This document shows positions 25,712 to 33,848 of a stretch of DNA of 64,000 bases, piece by piece. The stretch is from Numidum massiliense (GTDB lineage Bacteria > Bacillota > Bacilli > Thermoactinomycetales > Novibacillaceae): the NCBI RefSeq assembly GCF_001375555.1, contig NZ_CTDZ01000009.1:2349758-2413757 (forward strand), in the 5' to 3' direction. The notes below the pieces were generated by a model that saw only the letters and a program-made list of their open reading frames with translations, was not told the DNA's origin and did no database searches. How positions within the stretch are numbered: position 1 is the stretch's first letter; every line of letters begins with the position of its first letter. A program made the translations under genes and the position numbers.

Positions 25712-25725
25712 TGTAAGCGGTTAAA
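25712..25725. promoter_or_regulatory. Candidate CcpA (cre) site between acsA and acuA
   Basis: TGTAAGCGGTTAAA matches the cre consensus TGWAARCGYTWNCW at 12 of 14 positions. acsA and acuABC are under CcpA control in B. subtilis, which makes the site plausible. Here it lies just upstream of the acsA ribosome site. Confidence 0.55.
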
Positions 25726-25918
25726 CAAACCTCTACTCTTTGGATACTTTATATACTTTCTTGTTCTTTATTATAGCATAGTGTTAATAATGCGCAATGT
25801 CGATTTAGGAGATGGCAACCATTAACAACTCAACAATTTCGCCATACAATTAATTCAAAAAAGGAGTGAAACTCGTGTATAATAGGGGAAAACGCCTTAA
25901 GACAATAAGGGGACAGCG

Positions 25919-26560
25919 ATGGAACACATTAAAACGGTGTACGAACAAAAAGTTGATGCAGGAGCGCAGGGGGGGCGGGTGCTCACTGTTAGGGGACCCG
26001 TAACTGGAGAAGAAGTATTGCAACTACCGTTTCACCCCGGGTTAGTCGCCTTCCGGCCGCCCGCCGAACAACAGCGCGCCATTGCCGAAATTGCCGATTT
26101 ACCAGAAGGACGCATTATTCAAGCGACCGATGGCAAAAACGTCGTCGCCTACGTGACGTTTTTGTATCCCGATCCACTCGAACGCTGGTCGGAAGGAAAG
26201 CAGGTCGATTTGCTAGAATTAGGGGCAATTGAAGTCGCACCGCCTTTCCGTGCCCTCGGTCTCGGAAAAAGGCTGCTGCAAACCGCCTACATGGACGATT
26301 ACATGGAAAACTACATCGTCTTGACGACCGAGTACTACTGGCACTGGGATCTTAAAGGCACGGGACTCTCCGTCTGGGAGTACCGCAAAGTGATGGAAAA
26401 AGTGATGGGCAGCATCGGCATGGAAGTTTACGCGACGGACGATCCGGAAATAACTGCTCATCCGGCCAACTGTTTAATGGTGCGCATCGGAAAAAACGTA
26501 CCACAGGAGTCGATCGAGCAGTTCAACGAAATCCGCTTTCAGCGTCGCTACATGTACTAA
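25919..26560 (+). CDS. acuA: AcuA protein acetyltransferase
   Basis: AcuA is a GNAT-family acetyltransferase that inactivates AcsA by acetylating its catalytic lysine. The 213-residue product has family length (about 210) and the GNAT core with IEVAPPFRALGLGKRLLQTA as the acetyl-CoA pyrophosphate-binding motif (about 101-120) and a conserved YYWHWDLKGTGLSVWEYRK segment. AAGGGG lies six bases before the ATG. A TATAAT at 25878-25883 gives a probable promoter, with a weak -35. First gene of acuABC, divergent from its target acsA. Confidence 0.95.
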   Translation: MEHIKTVYEQKVDAGAQGGRVLTVRGPVTGEEVLQLPFHPGLVAFRPPAEQQRAIAEIADLPEGRIIQATDGKNVVAYVTFLYPDPLERWSEGKQVDLLELGAIEVAPPFRALGLGKRLLQTAYMDDYMENYIVLTTEYYWHWDLKGTGLSVWEYRKVMEKVMGSIGMEVYATDDPEITAHPANCLMVRIGKNVPQESIEQFNEIRFQRRYMY

Positions 26561-26735
26561 GGAGGCGCTCGTCTATTAGGGGATGCGTTGGATGCGTTGC
26601 TATTGGAAGGCACGCTGCGCCGCGCCTTCTCCTTCGTCGCTGCATCTAAATGGCACTTGTTATTGACGTTCACAACGCTGCTATTCGCACTCATGCATCG
26701 TATAAACTACTCTGTAATGTTAGAAGGGATGCGTA

Positions 26736-27380
26736 ATGTTAGTAGAGAGAATCATGAAGACAGACGTCAAAACGGTCCATCCGACTGACGCGATCCGTAC
26801 GGCGGTACAAATCATTGAAAAATACAACATTCGCCATTTGCCTGTCGTCGAACAAGACAGTCTCGTCGGCGTCGTCACTGATCGCGATTTGCGCGCGGCG
26901 CTCCCGTCCACTCTGGAACGCCAGGACGATACGCGCATTTTGGCGCAGCCGGTCTCATCGATCATGACTAAGGAAGTCATTACGGCGCACCCACGCGATT
27001 TTATTGAAGACGCCGCACTGCTTTTGTACGAAAACAGAGTCGGTTGTCTACCGGTCGTGCGGCTTAACAAAGTCGTCGGTATGATTACAAAAAAAGATAT
27101 TCTCCGCACGTTAATCGAACTGATGGGCGTCAATATTCCGAGCCAGCGGGTTGAAATCGCCCTACCCGATCGTCCGGGATTACTAGCAGATGTGGCGGTC
27201 GTTTTAAAGGCGTTTAAAATTAACGTGACGAGTGTGCTCATCTTTCCAAGACAAACGGAAGGCGTCAAGCATTTGGTGATGCGCGTGCAGACGATCGATA
27301 CGCGCAAACTCGTCGACCGTTTGCAAGAGAAAGGATTCAATGTCTTGTGGCCGTCGAAGGAGCCGGACGATTGGTTATGA
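26736..27380 (+). CDS. acuB: AcuB, CBS-pair and ACT domain protein
   Basis: AcuB belongs to the acetoin/acetate utilisation operon; its biochemical role is not settled, but the domains suggest ligand sensing, probably adenylates at the CBS pair and an amino acid or other small molecule at the ACT domain. The 214-residue protein has two CBS motifs (about residues 7-60, containing RHLPVVEQDSLVGVVTDRDL, and 76-132, containing CLPVVRLNKVVGMITKKDIL) and a C-terminal ACT-like domain (137-205, ALPDRPGLLADVAVVLK). AGAAGGG lies about eight bases before ATG 26736. The stop codon overlaps the acuC start. A 175-base gap after acuA holds no convincing gene. Confidence 0.94.
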   Translation: MLVERIMKTDVKTVHPTDAIRTAVQIIEKYNIRHLPVVEQDSLVGVVTDRDLRAALPSTLERQDDTRILAQPVSSIMTKEVITAHPRDFIEDAALLLYENRVGCLPVVRLNKVVGMITKKDILRTLIELMGVNIPSQRVEIALPDRPGLLADVAVVLKAFKINVTSVLIFPRQTEGVKHLVMRVQTIDTRKLVDRLQEKGFNVLWPSKEPDDWL

Positions 27381-28531
27381 AAAAACGCGAGTCGCGCTTC
27401 GTCTACTCCGACGCCTTTACCCGCTACCACTTTCACGACGACCACCCGTTCAATCAACAGCGAGTCCAGCTTACGTACAGCTTAATGCGGGCATTGGATA
27501 TTATCGCAGACGAGCAATTGCTCGCACCTCGGCGCGCAACCGACGACGAATTGGCGCTCGTACATAACCGCTCGTACATCGACCTCATCAAAAAATGCTC
27601 TGGCAACGATTATGCGGAAGATGATCTAGCTGAAGCGGGGTTAGATACGGAAGATACGCCTGTCTTCCCCGGCGTTCACGAAGCGACAGCGCGAATCGTC
27701 GGCGGCACGTTAGCCGCGATCGACGAAGTTGTAAGCGGTGACAGCTCCCATGCACTCAATTTGGCGGGTGGCCTGCACCACGCGATGAGCGGCAAGGCGT
27801 CGGGCTTTTGCATTTACAACGACGCTTCCGTCGGCATTGCCTATTTGCAGCAGCGCTTTCCGGACATGCGCGTTTTGTACATCGATACAGACGCCCATCA
27901 CGGCGATGGGGTGCAGTGGTCGTTTTACGACGATCCCTTAGTGTGTACGTTCTCGATCCACGAAACGGGGCGCTACTTGTTTCCTGGCACGGGAGATGTG
28001 ACCGAGCGGGGCGCTGGCAAAGGGTATGGCTTAAAAATTAACGTGCCGCTAGATGCGTTTACCGAGGACGATTCTTACTTAGTAACGCTCGAGGCCGTAT
28101 TGCCCAAACTCGTCGCTGGATTCCGGCCCGACTTCATTATCTCCCAACACGGCTGCGACGCCCACCGCTATGACCCGCTCACCCACCTCGCGGCGAGTAT
28201 GCGCATTTACCGGGAAATCCCGCGTCTCGTCCACGAGCTGGCCCATGCGTACTGTGACGGACGTTGGGTCGCCTTAGGCGGTGGCGGTTACGACCGCTGG
28301 CGCGTCGTGCCACGTGCGTGGACACTGTTGTGGGCGGAAATGAATGACCGCCATGTAGGCAACGTCGCCTTGCCAGAAGCGTGGGTAAACGAGTGGCAGC
28401 CGAAGAGCCCCGTTAAGCTCCCACCGTCAATGTTTGACCCCGTAGAATTGTGGCAACCGATTCCGCGCCGTGCTGAAATAACGGAGAAAAACGAGCGCAC
28501 CGTGGCGCGCGTGCTCTCTTTCCTACCGTAA
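27377..28531 (+). CDS. acuC: AcuC protein deacetylase
   Basis: AcuC is a zinc-dependent deacetylase of the histone-deacetylase fold that can reverse acetylation of AcsA. The 384-residue product shows the classical motifs: GGLHHAMSGKASGFCIYND, YIDTDAHHGDGVQWSFY with metal ligands Asp and His, and SQHGCDAHRYDPLTH. The start is ATG 27377, which shares bases with the acuB stop (ATGA), implying translational coupling; a longer frame beginning within acuB is not needed. Together with acuA it forms an acetylation switch on acetate activation. Confidence 0.95.
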   Translation: MKKRESRFVYSDAFTRYHFHDDHPFNQQRVQLTYSLMRALDIIADEQLLAPRRATDDELALVHNRSYIDLIKKCSGNDYAEDDLAEAGLDTEDTPVFPGVHEATARIVGGTLAAIDEVVSGDSSHALNLAGGLHHAMSGKASGFCIYNDASVGIAYLQQRFPDMRVLYIDTDAHHGDGVQWSFYDDPLVCTFSIHETGRYLFPGTGDVTERGAGKGYGLKINVPLDAFTEDDSYLVTLEAVLPKLVAGFRPDFIISQHGCDAHRYDPLTHLAASMRIYREIPRLVHELAHAYCDGRWVALGGGGYDRWRVVPRAWTLLWAEMNDRHVGNVALPEAWVNEWQPKSPVKLPPSMFDPVELWQPIPRRAEITEKNERTVARVLSFLP

Positions 28532-28649
28532 GCGAGGACATCCACGGGTGTCCCCGTCCTCGGATGGGTCGTGCGACGCCCCACTTGAACGGGTTTCGAT
28601 TGGTTTCTATCGCAGTTGCCGCAGTTACGGCAGTTACCCTTAATCGACA

Positions 28650-28687
28650 AGCAGCCATTCCTGCCGGATCGCGGCGGAATGGCTGCT
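28650..28687. repeat. 12-base-pair inverted repeat downstream of acuC and cimA
   Basis: AGCAGCCATTCC (28650-28661) pairs perfectly with GGAATGGCTGCT (28676-28687). No T run adjoins it on either strand. It lies between convergent acuC and cimA and may be a Rho-type or mRNA-stabilising structure. Nearby, a 9-base motif GCAGTTRCS is repeated three times (about 28611-28637). Confidence 0.55.
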
Positions 28688-28720
28688 GTATCGTTGGGCG
28701 AATGAAAGACAATAGGCCCC

Positions 28721-30346
28721 TTAGTGGTTAAGCACGCCGATCCGCTCTTCTCGCGCCTGGCGAGAGACGAGTTCGATCTCGTCTTCGCGCTTCGATAAAA
28801 AGTAGCGGAAGCTGTCGAACAGCGCGTACCAGCTCGCCTCAATGACGTTTGCGGACACACCGATCGTGCTCCACTGCTCTTTTCCGTCGGACGAGACGAT
28901 CAACACGCGGACGGTGGACGCCGTCGCATCCGTCTCGTCCAACACGCGCACTTTGTAGTCGGCGAGATACATCTCTTTAATGAGCGGAAAGTACGATTCG
29001 AGCGCTTTGCGCAGCGCATTGTCAAGCGCGTTAACCGGCCCGTTCCCCTCGGCGACCGTGTGCACGACTTCCCCGTTAATGCGCAACTTCACGACCGCCT
29101 CTGTGAGCAACCGTTCCGCATCGTCCCGTTCCATAAAAATTTTGAACTGCTCCAGCTGGAAAAAGTGTTTGACTGTACCAAGCCCTTCGCGCACCATTAA
29201 CTCGAACGACGCTTCGGCTGCTTCATACTGGTATCCAGCGTGCTCTTTTTCCTTTATTTTTTCAATAATTTTTCGCGACTGCGGATTTTTCTTGTTTAAG
29301 TCGATGTCCCACTCTTGCGCCTTAAACAGTAAATTGCTCTGCCCCGACAGTTCAGACACTAACACGCGACGCGCGTTGCCGATCGACTCCGGCGCGATAT
29401 GTTCATACGTTTCCGGATGCTTTAATATCGCACTTACGTGCATGCCACCTTTGTGGGCGAAAGCGCTACGCCCGACGAAGGGCTGATTGTTCGGCGGAAC
29501 TTGATTCGCCACTTCGTGAACGTATTTTGCCACCGAGGCGAGCGACGGTAAGGCACTGTCAGCGACGCACTTTAGGCCAAGCTTCATCTGTAAATTAGGG
29601 ATGACAGAGACGAGGTTTGCATTGCCACACCGCTCACCGTAACCGTTAATCGTCCCCTGCACGTGCTGTGCACCGGCCTGCACGGCAGCGAGCGAATTGG
29701 CAACGGCTAACTCACAATCGTTGTGACAGTGAATCCCGACTGGGATCGACAACTCGCGCACGACATCCTTAACGATGGCCGATACTTCGTGCGGCAGCGT
29801 CCCCCCGTTCGTATCGCACAAGACGACGCAGTCCGCACCTGCTGCTTCCGCTTTTTTTACCGCTGCAAACGCATAGTCCCGATTGCTTTTAAAACCGTCA
29901 AAAAAATGCTCGGCATCAAATATAACTTCCAATCCGGCCTGTTTTAAAAACTTTACGGAGTCAAAAATCATGTGTAAGTTTTCTTCCAGCGTCGTCTTTA
30001 ATGCTTCCGTGGCGTGAAAGTCCCATGTCTTCCCAAAAATCGCGACCGCCTTCACGCCACTTTCTAAAATTCGCTGCAAATTCTCATCGGCAGCCGCTGG
30101 AGTTCCGGCGCGCCGCGTACTGCCGAACGCCGTAATCGTCGCCTGTTTCAATGACAATTGTTGGGCTTGCAGGAAAAATTCCATGTCTTTCGGGTTACTG
30201 CCTGGCCATCCACCCTCAATGTAATGGATCCCAAGTTCATCCAGCTTCTTCGCGATTTTTAATTTGTCATCGACGGACAAACTGATCCCCTCACCTTGTG
30301 TCCCGTCTCTAAGAGTTGTGTCGTACAGTAACACCTGTTGTTTCAA
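28721..30346 (-). CDS. cimA: (R)-citramalate synthase
   Basis: Condenses pyruvate and acetyl-CoA to citramalate, the threonine-independent entry into isoleucine synthesis. The 541-residue product has the DRE-TIM metallolyase signature LLYDTTLRDGTQGEG, the metal-binding HCHNDCELAVANSLAA, and a C-terminal LeuA-like regulatory domain (about 400-525, containing YKVRVLDETDATASTVRV), matching the long citramalate synthase family (TIGR00977) rather than 2-isopropylmalate synthase. TTG 30346 is chosen because GGGAGG lies nine bases upstream; the frame stays open another 21 codons without a ribosome site. Later steps would use LeuCD, encoded at 45.5-47.5 kb, or separate enzymes. It is not in an ilv-leu operon here. 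Confidence 0.92.
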   Translation of the reverse strand: MKQQVLLYDTTLRDGTQGEGISLSVDDKLKIAKKLDELGIHYIEGGWPGSNPKDMEFFLQAQQLSLKQATITAFGSTRRAGTPAAADENLQRILESGVKAVAIFGKTWDFHATEALKTTLEENLHMIFDSVKFLKQAGLEVIFDAEHFFDGFKSNRDYAFAAVKKAEAAGADCVVLCDTNGGTLPHEVSAIVKDVVRELSIPVGIHCHNDCELAVANSLAAVQAGAQHVQGTINGYGERCGNANLVSVIPNLQMKLGLKCVADSALPSLASVAKYVHEVANQVPPNNQPFVGRSAFAHKGGMHVSAILKHPETYEHIAPESIGNARRVLVSELSGQSNLLFKAQEWDIDLNKKNPQSRKIIEKIKEKEHAGYQYEAAEASFELMVREGLGTVKHFFQLEQFKIFMERDDAERLLTEAVVKLRINGEVVHTVAEGNGPVNALDNALRKALESYFPLIKEMYLADYKVRVLDETDATASTVRVLIVSSDGKEQWSTIGVSANVIEASWYALFDSFRYFLSKREDEIELVSRQAREERIGVLNH

Positions 30347-30609
30347 CGTAACATACCTCCCACTAAAGAAAAAACAATAATTTCGATAATTATTACGAGT
30401 ATAGCACACATCCGTTAACGAATTAAAGCGTTAATTTGTGACAAGGTCGCCGTTGGCCTCGCCTCTGTCACATATTCGTCATATTTACATAAACCTGTGT
30501 CACTTCATATGACAATCATTAGTTATTTTTGCTACTGTATATGTAAGGGCGTCAACTGTCAAGTACCATTTATTTAAATTAAGAAAGAACAATGGAGGGA
30601 GCAGTTACT

Positions 30610-31713
30610 GTGACCAAAACGAATACTTCAACTCAAACGCGCTTACTCTTTGAACCGACGAAAATAAAAGACGTGACCTTTAAAAATCGCATTGCCGTTT
30701 CACCGATGTGTCAATATTCGTCCGTCGACGGGTTGGCGAACGACTGGCACCTCGTGCACCTCGGCAACCGTGCAGTCGGCGGTGCGGGTCTCATCATTGC
30801 AGAGGCGACCGCTGTCGAAGCGCGCGGCCGCATTTCCCCCGCCGATGTCGGACTATGGCGTGATGACCAAGTCACACCGTGGAAAAAAATTACCCGCTTT
30901 CTCAAAGAACAAGGGACTGTACCAGGTATTCAGCTCGCGCACGCCGGACGCAAAGCGAGCACGTACGCACCGCACGAAGGCCGCGGCTTCCTTAGTGAAG
31001 CAGACGGGGGATGGCAAGTCGTCTCCGCGAGTGCCCAGCCGTACAACGACAGTGCCCCAGTGCCACAAGCACTTACCCAAGAACAAATAGCTGATGTCGT
31101 CCGCCACTTTCGCGACGCCGCAGCGCGGGCTCTAGCGGCCGGATTTGAACTCATTGAAATCCACGCAGCACACGGTTACTTGCTGCACCAGTTTTTGTCC
31201 CCACACAGTAACCGCCGCGACGACGCATACGGTGGGACGTTGAATAACCGTAGCCGCATGCTCATGCAAGTCATCGCCGCTGTAAAATCGGTTTGGCCTG
31301 AAAAATACCCGCTCTGGGTTCGCATTTCGGCTACCGATTGGTTGGAACACACTAATGAACCTTCGTGGACGTTGGCACAATCGGTTGCCTTAGCCAAGGC
31401 GCTTAGGACGGCTGGCGTCGACGTGATCGACGTTTCTTCCGGTGGCCTTTCTCCCGCCCAAGAAATCACCGTCAGTCCCGGTTACCAAGTACCCGCTGCG
31501 GCGACAATTAAAAATGAAGCCAACATCCAAACGGCTGCTGTCGGTTTAATTACTGAACCGGAACAAGCGGAAGAAATATTGCAGAAAGGCCGCGCTGATT
31601 TCATCGCGTTAGGTCGGGAGCTTCTTCGCAACCCTTACTGGCCGCTGCATGCAGCAAAAGCGCTCGGTGTCACAACGCCTTGGCCAGTACAGTACGCGCG
31701 CGCGGTAAAATAA
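30610..31713 (+). CDS. YqjM/NamA-like ene-reductase (old yellow enzyme family)
   Basis: An FMN- and NAD(P)H-dependent reductase of activated C=C bonds and related electrophiles. The 367-residue TIM-barrel has the YqjM-type flavin-tuning Cys in AVSPMCQYS (Cys34 here), the substrate-binding His pair in EIHAAHGYLLHQFLSPHSN, and late FMN-phosphate motifs AVGLITEPEQA and FIALGRELLRNPYWP. The GTG at 30610 has GGAGGGA upstream; an ATG at 30592 overlaps that ribosome site. It is a single gene divergent from cimA. In B. subtilis the orthologue responds to oxidative and electrophile stress; no regulatory site for that was recognised here. Confidence 0.92.
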   Translation: MTKTNTSTQTRLLFEPTKIKDVTFKNRIAVSPMCQYSSVDGLANDWHLVHLGNRAVGGAGLIIAEATAVEARGRISPADVGLWRDDQVTPWKKITRFLKEQGTVPGIQLAHAGRKASTYAPHEGRGFLSEADGGWQVVSASAQPYNDSAPVPQALTQEQIADVVRHFRDAAARALAAGFELIEIHAAHGYLLHQFLSPHSNRRDDAYGGTLNNRSRMLMQVIAAVKSVWPEKYPLWVRISATDWLEHTNEPSWTLAQSVALAKALRTAGVDVIDVSSGGLSPAQEITVSPGYQVPAAATIKNEANIQTAAVGLITEPEQAEEILQKGRADFIALGRELLRNPYWPLHAAKALGVTTPWPVQYARAVK

Positions 31714-31807
31714 TGGTCGCTTTTTCCAGTATTTACACGTGAGCATGAATACATGATTGCCACCAATTGGTACACATTATAGGGTACAAAGTGGAGGTGA
31801 GCATAAC

Positions 31808-32017
31808 ATGCCAGATAGTCGTACTACGAATCAACTTCTAGCACCTCAAGCACGTCAAGCGCTTGATCAAATGAAATTCGAAATCGCCCAGGAATTTGGC
31901 GTGCACCTCGGCCCGGACACGACCTCGCGCGCAAACGGTTCTGTCGGAGGAGAAATAACGAAACGCCTAGTGGCGATGGCAGAACAACAACTGAGCGGTG
32001 GTTTTCCGCAAGTGTAA
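31808..32017 (+). CDS. Small acid-soluble spore protein, alpha/beta type
   Basis: A 69-residue DNA-binding protein that coats the spore chromosome. It shows the family signature [20 protein letters not shown] and the germination-protease recognition region [19 protein letters not shown] precedes ATG 31808. CATTATA at 31775-31781 matches the sigma-G -10 pattern CATNNTA, as expected for forespore expression, although no clear -35 was found at the right distance. It is monocistronic and followed by a terminator. Which member of the family (SspA-D-like) cannot be decided. Confidence 0.95.
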   Translation: MPDSRTTNQLLAPQARQALDQMKFEIAQEFGVHLGPDTTSRANGSVGGEITKRLVAMAEQQLSGGFPQV

Positions 32018-32065
32018 GCGCGTATACTTAAGTTAAGAAAAGCCTGCTGGTACACTTTGCAAGCC

Positions 32066-32104
32066 AAGGGGCACCTGCTTTCATGCGCAGTGTGCCCCTT
32101 TTGT
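32066..32104 (+). terminator. Terminator of the spore protein gene
   Basis: AAGGGGCAC (32066-32074) pairs with GTGCCCCTT (32092-32100) and is followed by TTGTT on the plus strand. Confidence 0.8.
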
Positions 32105-32150
32105 TATACTATGCAAATATACTATGCGTTCAACTGCACAATGCAGTTTT

Positions 32151-32240
32151 GTGCTATGTTATGCGGATGTGCTATGGTATGCAGATGTGTATGCGATGCA
32201 GTTGTGCTATGTTATGCAGATGTGCTATGCGATGCACATA
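32151..32240. repeat. Imperfect ATG-rich direct repeats
   Basis: GTGCTATGTTATGC occurs at 32151-32164 and again at 32203-32216, 52 bases apart. The space between is filled with related 12-14-base units (ATGTGCTATG, GTATGCAGATG, GTATGCGATGCAG). The array sits between the SASP terminator and the 3' end of the DUF402 gene and has no open frame with a ribosome site. Confidence 0.7.
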
Positions 32241-32241
32241 T

Positions 32242-32760
32242 TCAACGAGCAGGCGTGTCGACCCCGGTGATTTTCCCCTCGCCAATTAATCGGTTCGTCT
32301 CCACTGTTACGTAAGAAATGACATCCGCCAACTGCAGAAGTAACTGCTGTAAGTCGCGATTCACACGTCCGTCTTCAAATGTATCTAGCGGCAGCGGCAG
32401 CTCATCCAAGTCGAGCACGTGAGACGTACCGTCTGGAAATACGAGCACGTCGACTATGAGGTCCGTGTAAGAGACACATTCTTCCGCAATGACCGTATCC
32501 CGCACGATATTGACGTACGATCCTAAATACTCTCCTTGCGGGGAACGCCAGTGGTAGACGTTGTACGGGCGGTCTTCCCAATAAAATGCAATCGTATATG
32601 TCAAAGCTGGAATGTGCATCGTCCGATCGTCCACACAGACGTCGAACGGTTCCGGAATCTCGTATTGTAGGACAAGTTCGTCGCCTTGTCTCCGTACAAA
32701 CAAACAGTCGTAAGACACGACCGTCCGGTCGTAACGCGTTTTCTTCTCTGTTATTTTCAT
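32242..32760 (-). CDS. DUF402 family protein (nucleoside tri-/diphosphate phosphatase-like)
   Basis: The 172-residue product belongs to the DUF402/FomD-like family, whose Bacillus and Staphylococcus members of similar size (Ntdp) hydrolyse nucleoside di- and triphosphates with divalent metal. The beta-barrel core contains YNVYHWRSPQGEYLGSYVN, DLIVDVLVFPDGTSHVLD and LDELP, with the conserved Tyr/Asp/Glu residues of the active site. ATG 32760 is chosen because AGGTGG lies five bases upstream; a GTG at 32769 falls inside that site. It follows ctaA on the same strand by 39 bases and may be co-transcribed. Confidence 0.82.
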   Translation of the reverse strand: MKITEKKTRYDRTVVSYDCLFVRRQGDELVLQYEIPEPFDVCVDDRTMHIPALTYTIAFYWEDRPYNVYHWRSPQGEYLGSYVNIVRDTVIAEECVSYTDLIVDVLVFPDGTSHVLDLDELPLPLDTFEDGRVNRDLQQLLLQLADVISYVTVETNRLIGEGKITGVDTPAR

Positions 32761-32799
32761 ACTGCCCACCTTTTACACCCTGTTTATTATCACCCGCTG

Positions 32800-33756
32800 C
32801 TATACAGATGCTTTGTTCACTTTTACTGGCGGGATCGTTTGTCCACGAAGCTCATGCGACGGTTGCCACACTTGCACTGACAAATAACTGAGGGCGCCGA
32901 ACACGAACGTCGCAAACGTCGTGTGCGTTAAGGAGGTCATTAACGTAATTTTCATCCAGACGGACAGTGCGCCACTAACTATTTGTAAGATGATGAGCGC
33001 GAACGAAAGGATACTCGCCCAGTAGACGTCTTTCCGTTCCTTGTAATCGCGCACCGCAATATAAGCGATAACGGCAATCAATAGAAACGCGAGCGTCGCA
33101 GCCGCGCGGTGCATAAACTGTACCCCAGCCGCGCCGGTCAGCGGCGGAATGAGCTGCCCATTGCAGAGCGGGAAATCTGCGCAACCCAAGCCCGACTTCG
33201 TATGGCGCACATAGGCGCCAGTGTAGACGACTGCGTACGTGTAAATCGTCGTCCCCCACACTAAATTGCGGAATCCGGACGACACTTGTCGCGTCCGTTT
33301 ATAAGCGAGAGGCGCGCGACCCGCTTTAAACACTTGCGCGGTCAATAGCAACACCGAACTGAAACAGAGCATGGCAAAACCGAAGTGAAGCGCTAACACG
33401 GCGTCCGATTGTCCCCACACGACTGCCATCGCCCCGAGCGCTCCTTGTAAAACGATAAAAAACACGCTGAGGGAAGCAAACGAGCGAACAGCCCGCGTGC
33501 GCAGAGCGACAACTGCCCAAACCGCAAAAGCGACGACAATAACGCCGACAATTCCGGAGACGATGCGGTGACTGTATTCGATAAACGTTTCGATACTTAC
33601 TGAATCCGGCAAAAGCACGCCGTGACACAACGGCCACGATTTCCCACAACCTTCACCCGAACCGGTCACAGTTACGAGTGCCCCCATGATTAAAATGACA
33701 TAAGCGCCGAATGTCGCAAGAAGACCTAATGCCTTAAGCTTTCCTAATTTGCGCAT
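32800..33756 (-). CDS. ctaA: Heme A synthase
   Basis: CtaA oxidises the methyl group of heme O to make heme A for aa3-type terminal oxidases, working in the cytoplasmic membrane. The 318-residue protein has eight predicted membrane segments in two similar four-helix halves. Heme-ligand histidines are seen in EYSHRI, LHFGFA, FMHRA and LTHTT. Conserved Cys pairs lie in the extracellular loops: GCGKSWPLC and GCADFPLC. ATG 33756 follows AGGTG by seven bases; an upstream frame adds an unlikely Cys-rich stretch. ctaB and oxidase genes are not adjacent in the visible part. The gene implies an aerobic organism with an aa3-type oxidase. Confidence 0.96.
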   Translation of the reverse strand: MRKLGKLKALGLLATFGAYVILIMGALVTVTGSGEGCGKSWPLCHGVLLPDSVSIETFIEYSHRIVSGIVGVIVVAFAVWAVVALRTRAVRSFASLSVFFIVLQGALGAMAVVWGQSDAVLALHFGFAMLCFSSVLLLTAQVFKAGRAPLAYKRTRQVSSGFRNLVWGTTIYTYAVVYTGAYVRHTKSGLGCADFPLCNGQLIPPLTGAAGVQFMHRAAATLAFLLIAVIAYIAVRDYKERKDVYWASILSFALIILQIVSGALSVWMKITLMTSLTHTTFATFVFGALSYLSVQVWQPSHELRGQTIPPVKVNKASV

Positions 33757-33848
33757 ATAATAACACCTACACTTATTCATATTCAATGTGTGTCTATTTT
33801 AATATACCACACGGAGGCACAGCAATTATTGCGAAATGGTGACAAACC

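Noticed and set aside
26588-26788. Short plus-strand frame between acuA and acuB
   Set aside because: It runs into acuB out of frame, begins with TTG and shows no family match; the gap is more likely an untranslated spacer.
30370-30410. Zur-like sequence TCGTAATAATTATCGA before cimA
   Set aside because: The right half has an extra base (ATTATCGA instead of ATTACGA), breaking the 7-1-7 symmetry; probably chance in AT-rich DNA.
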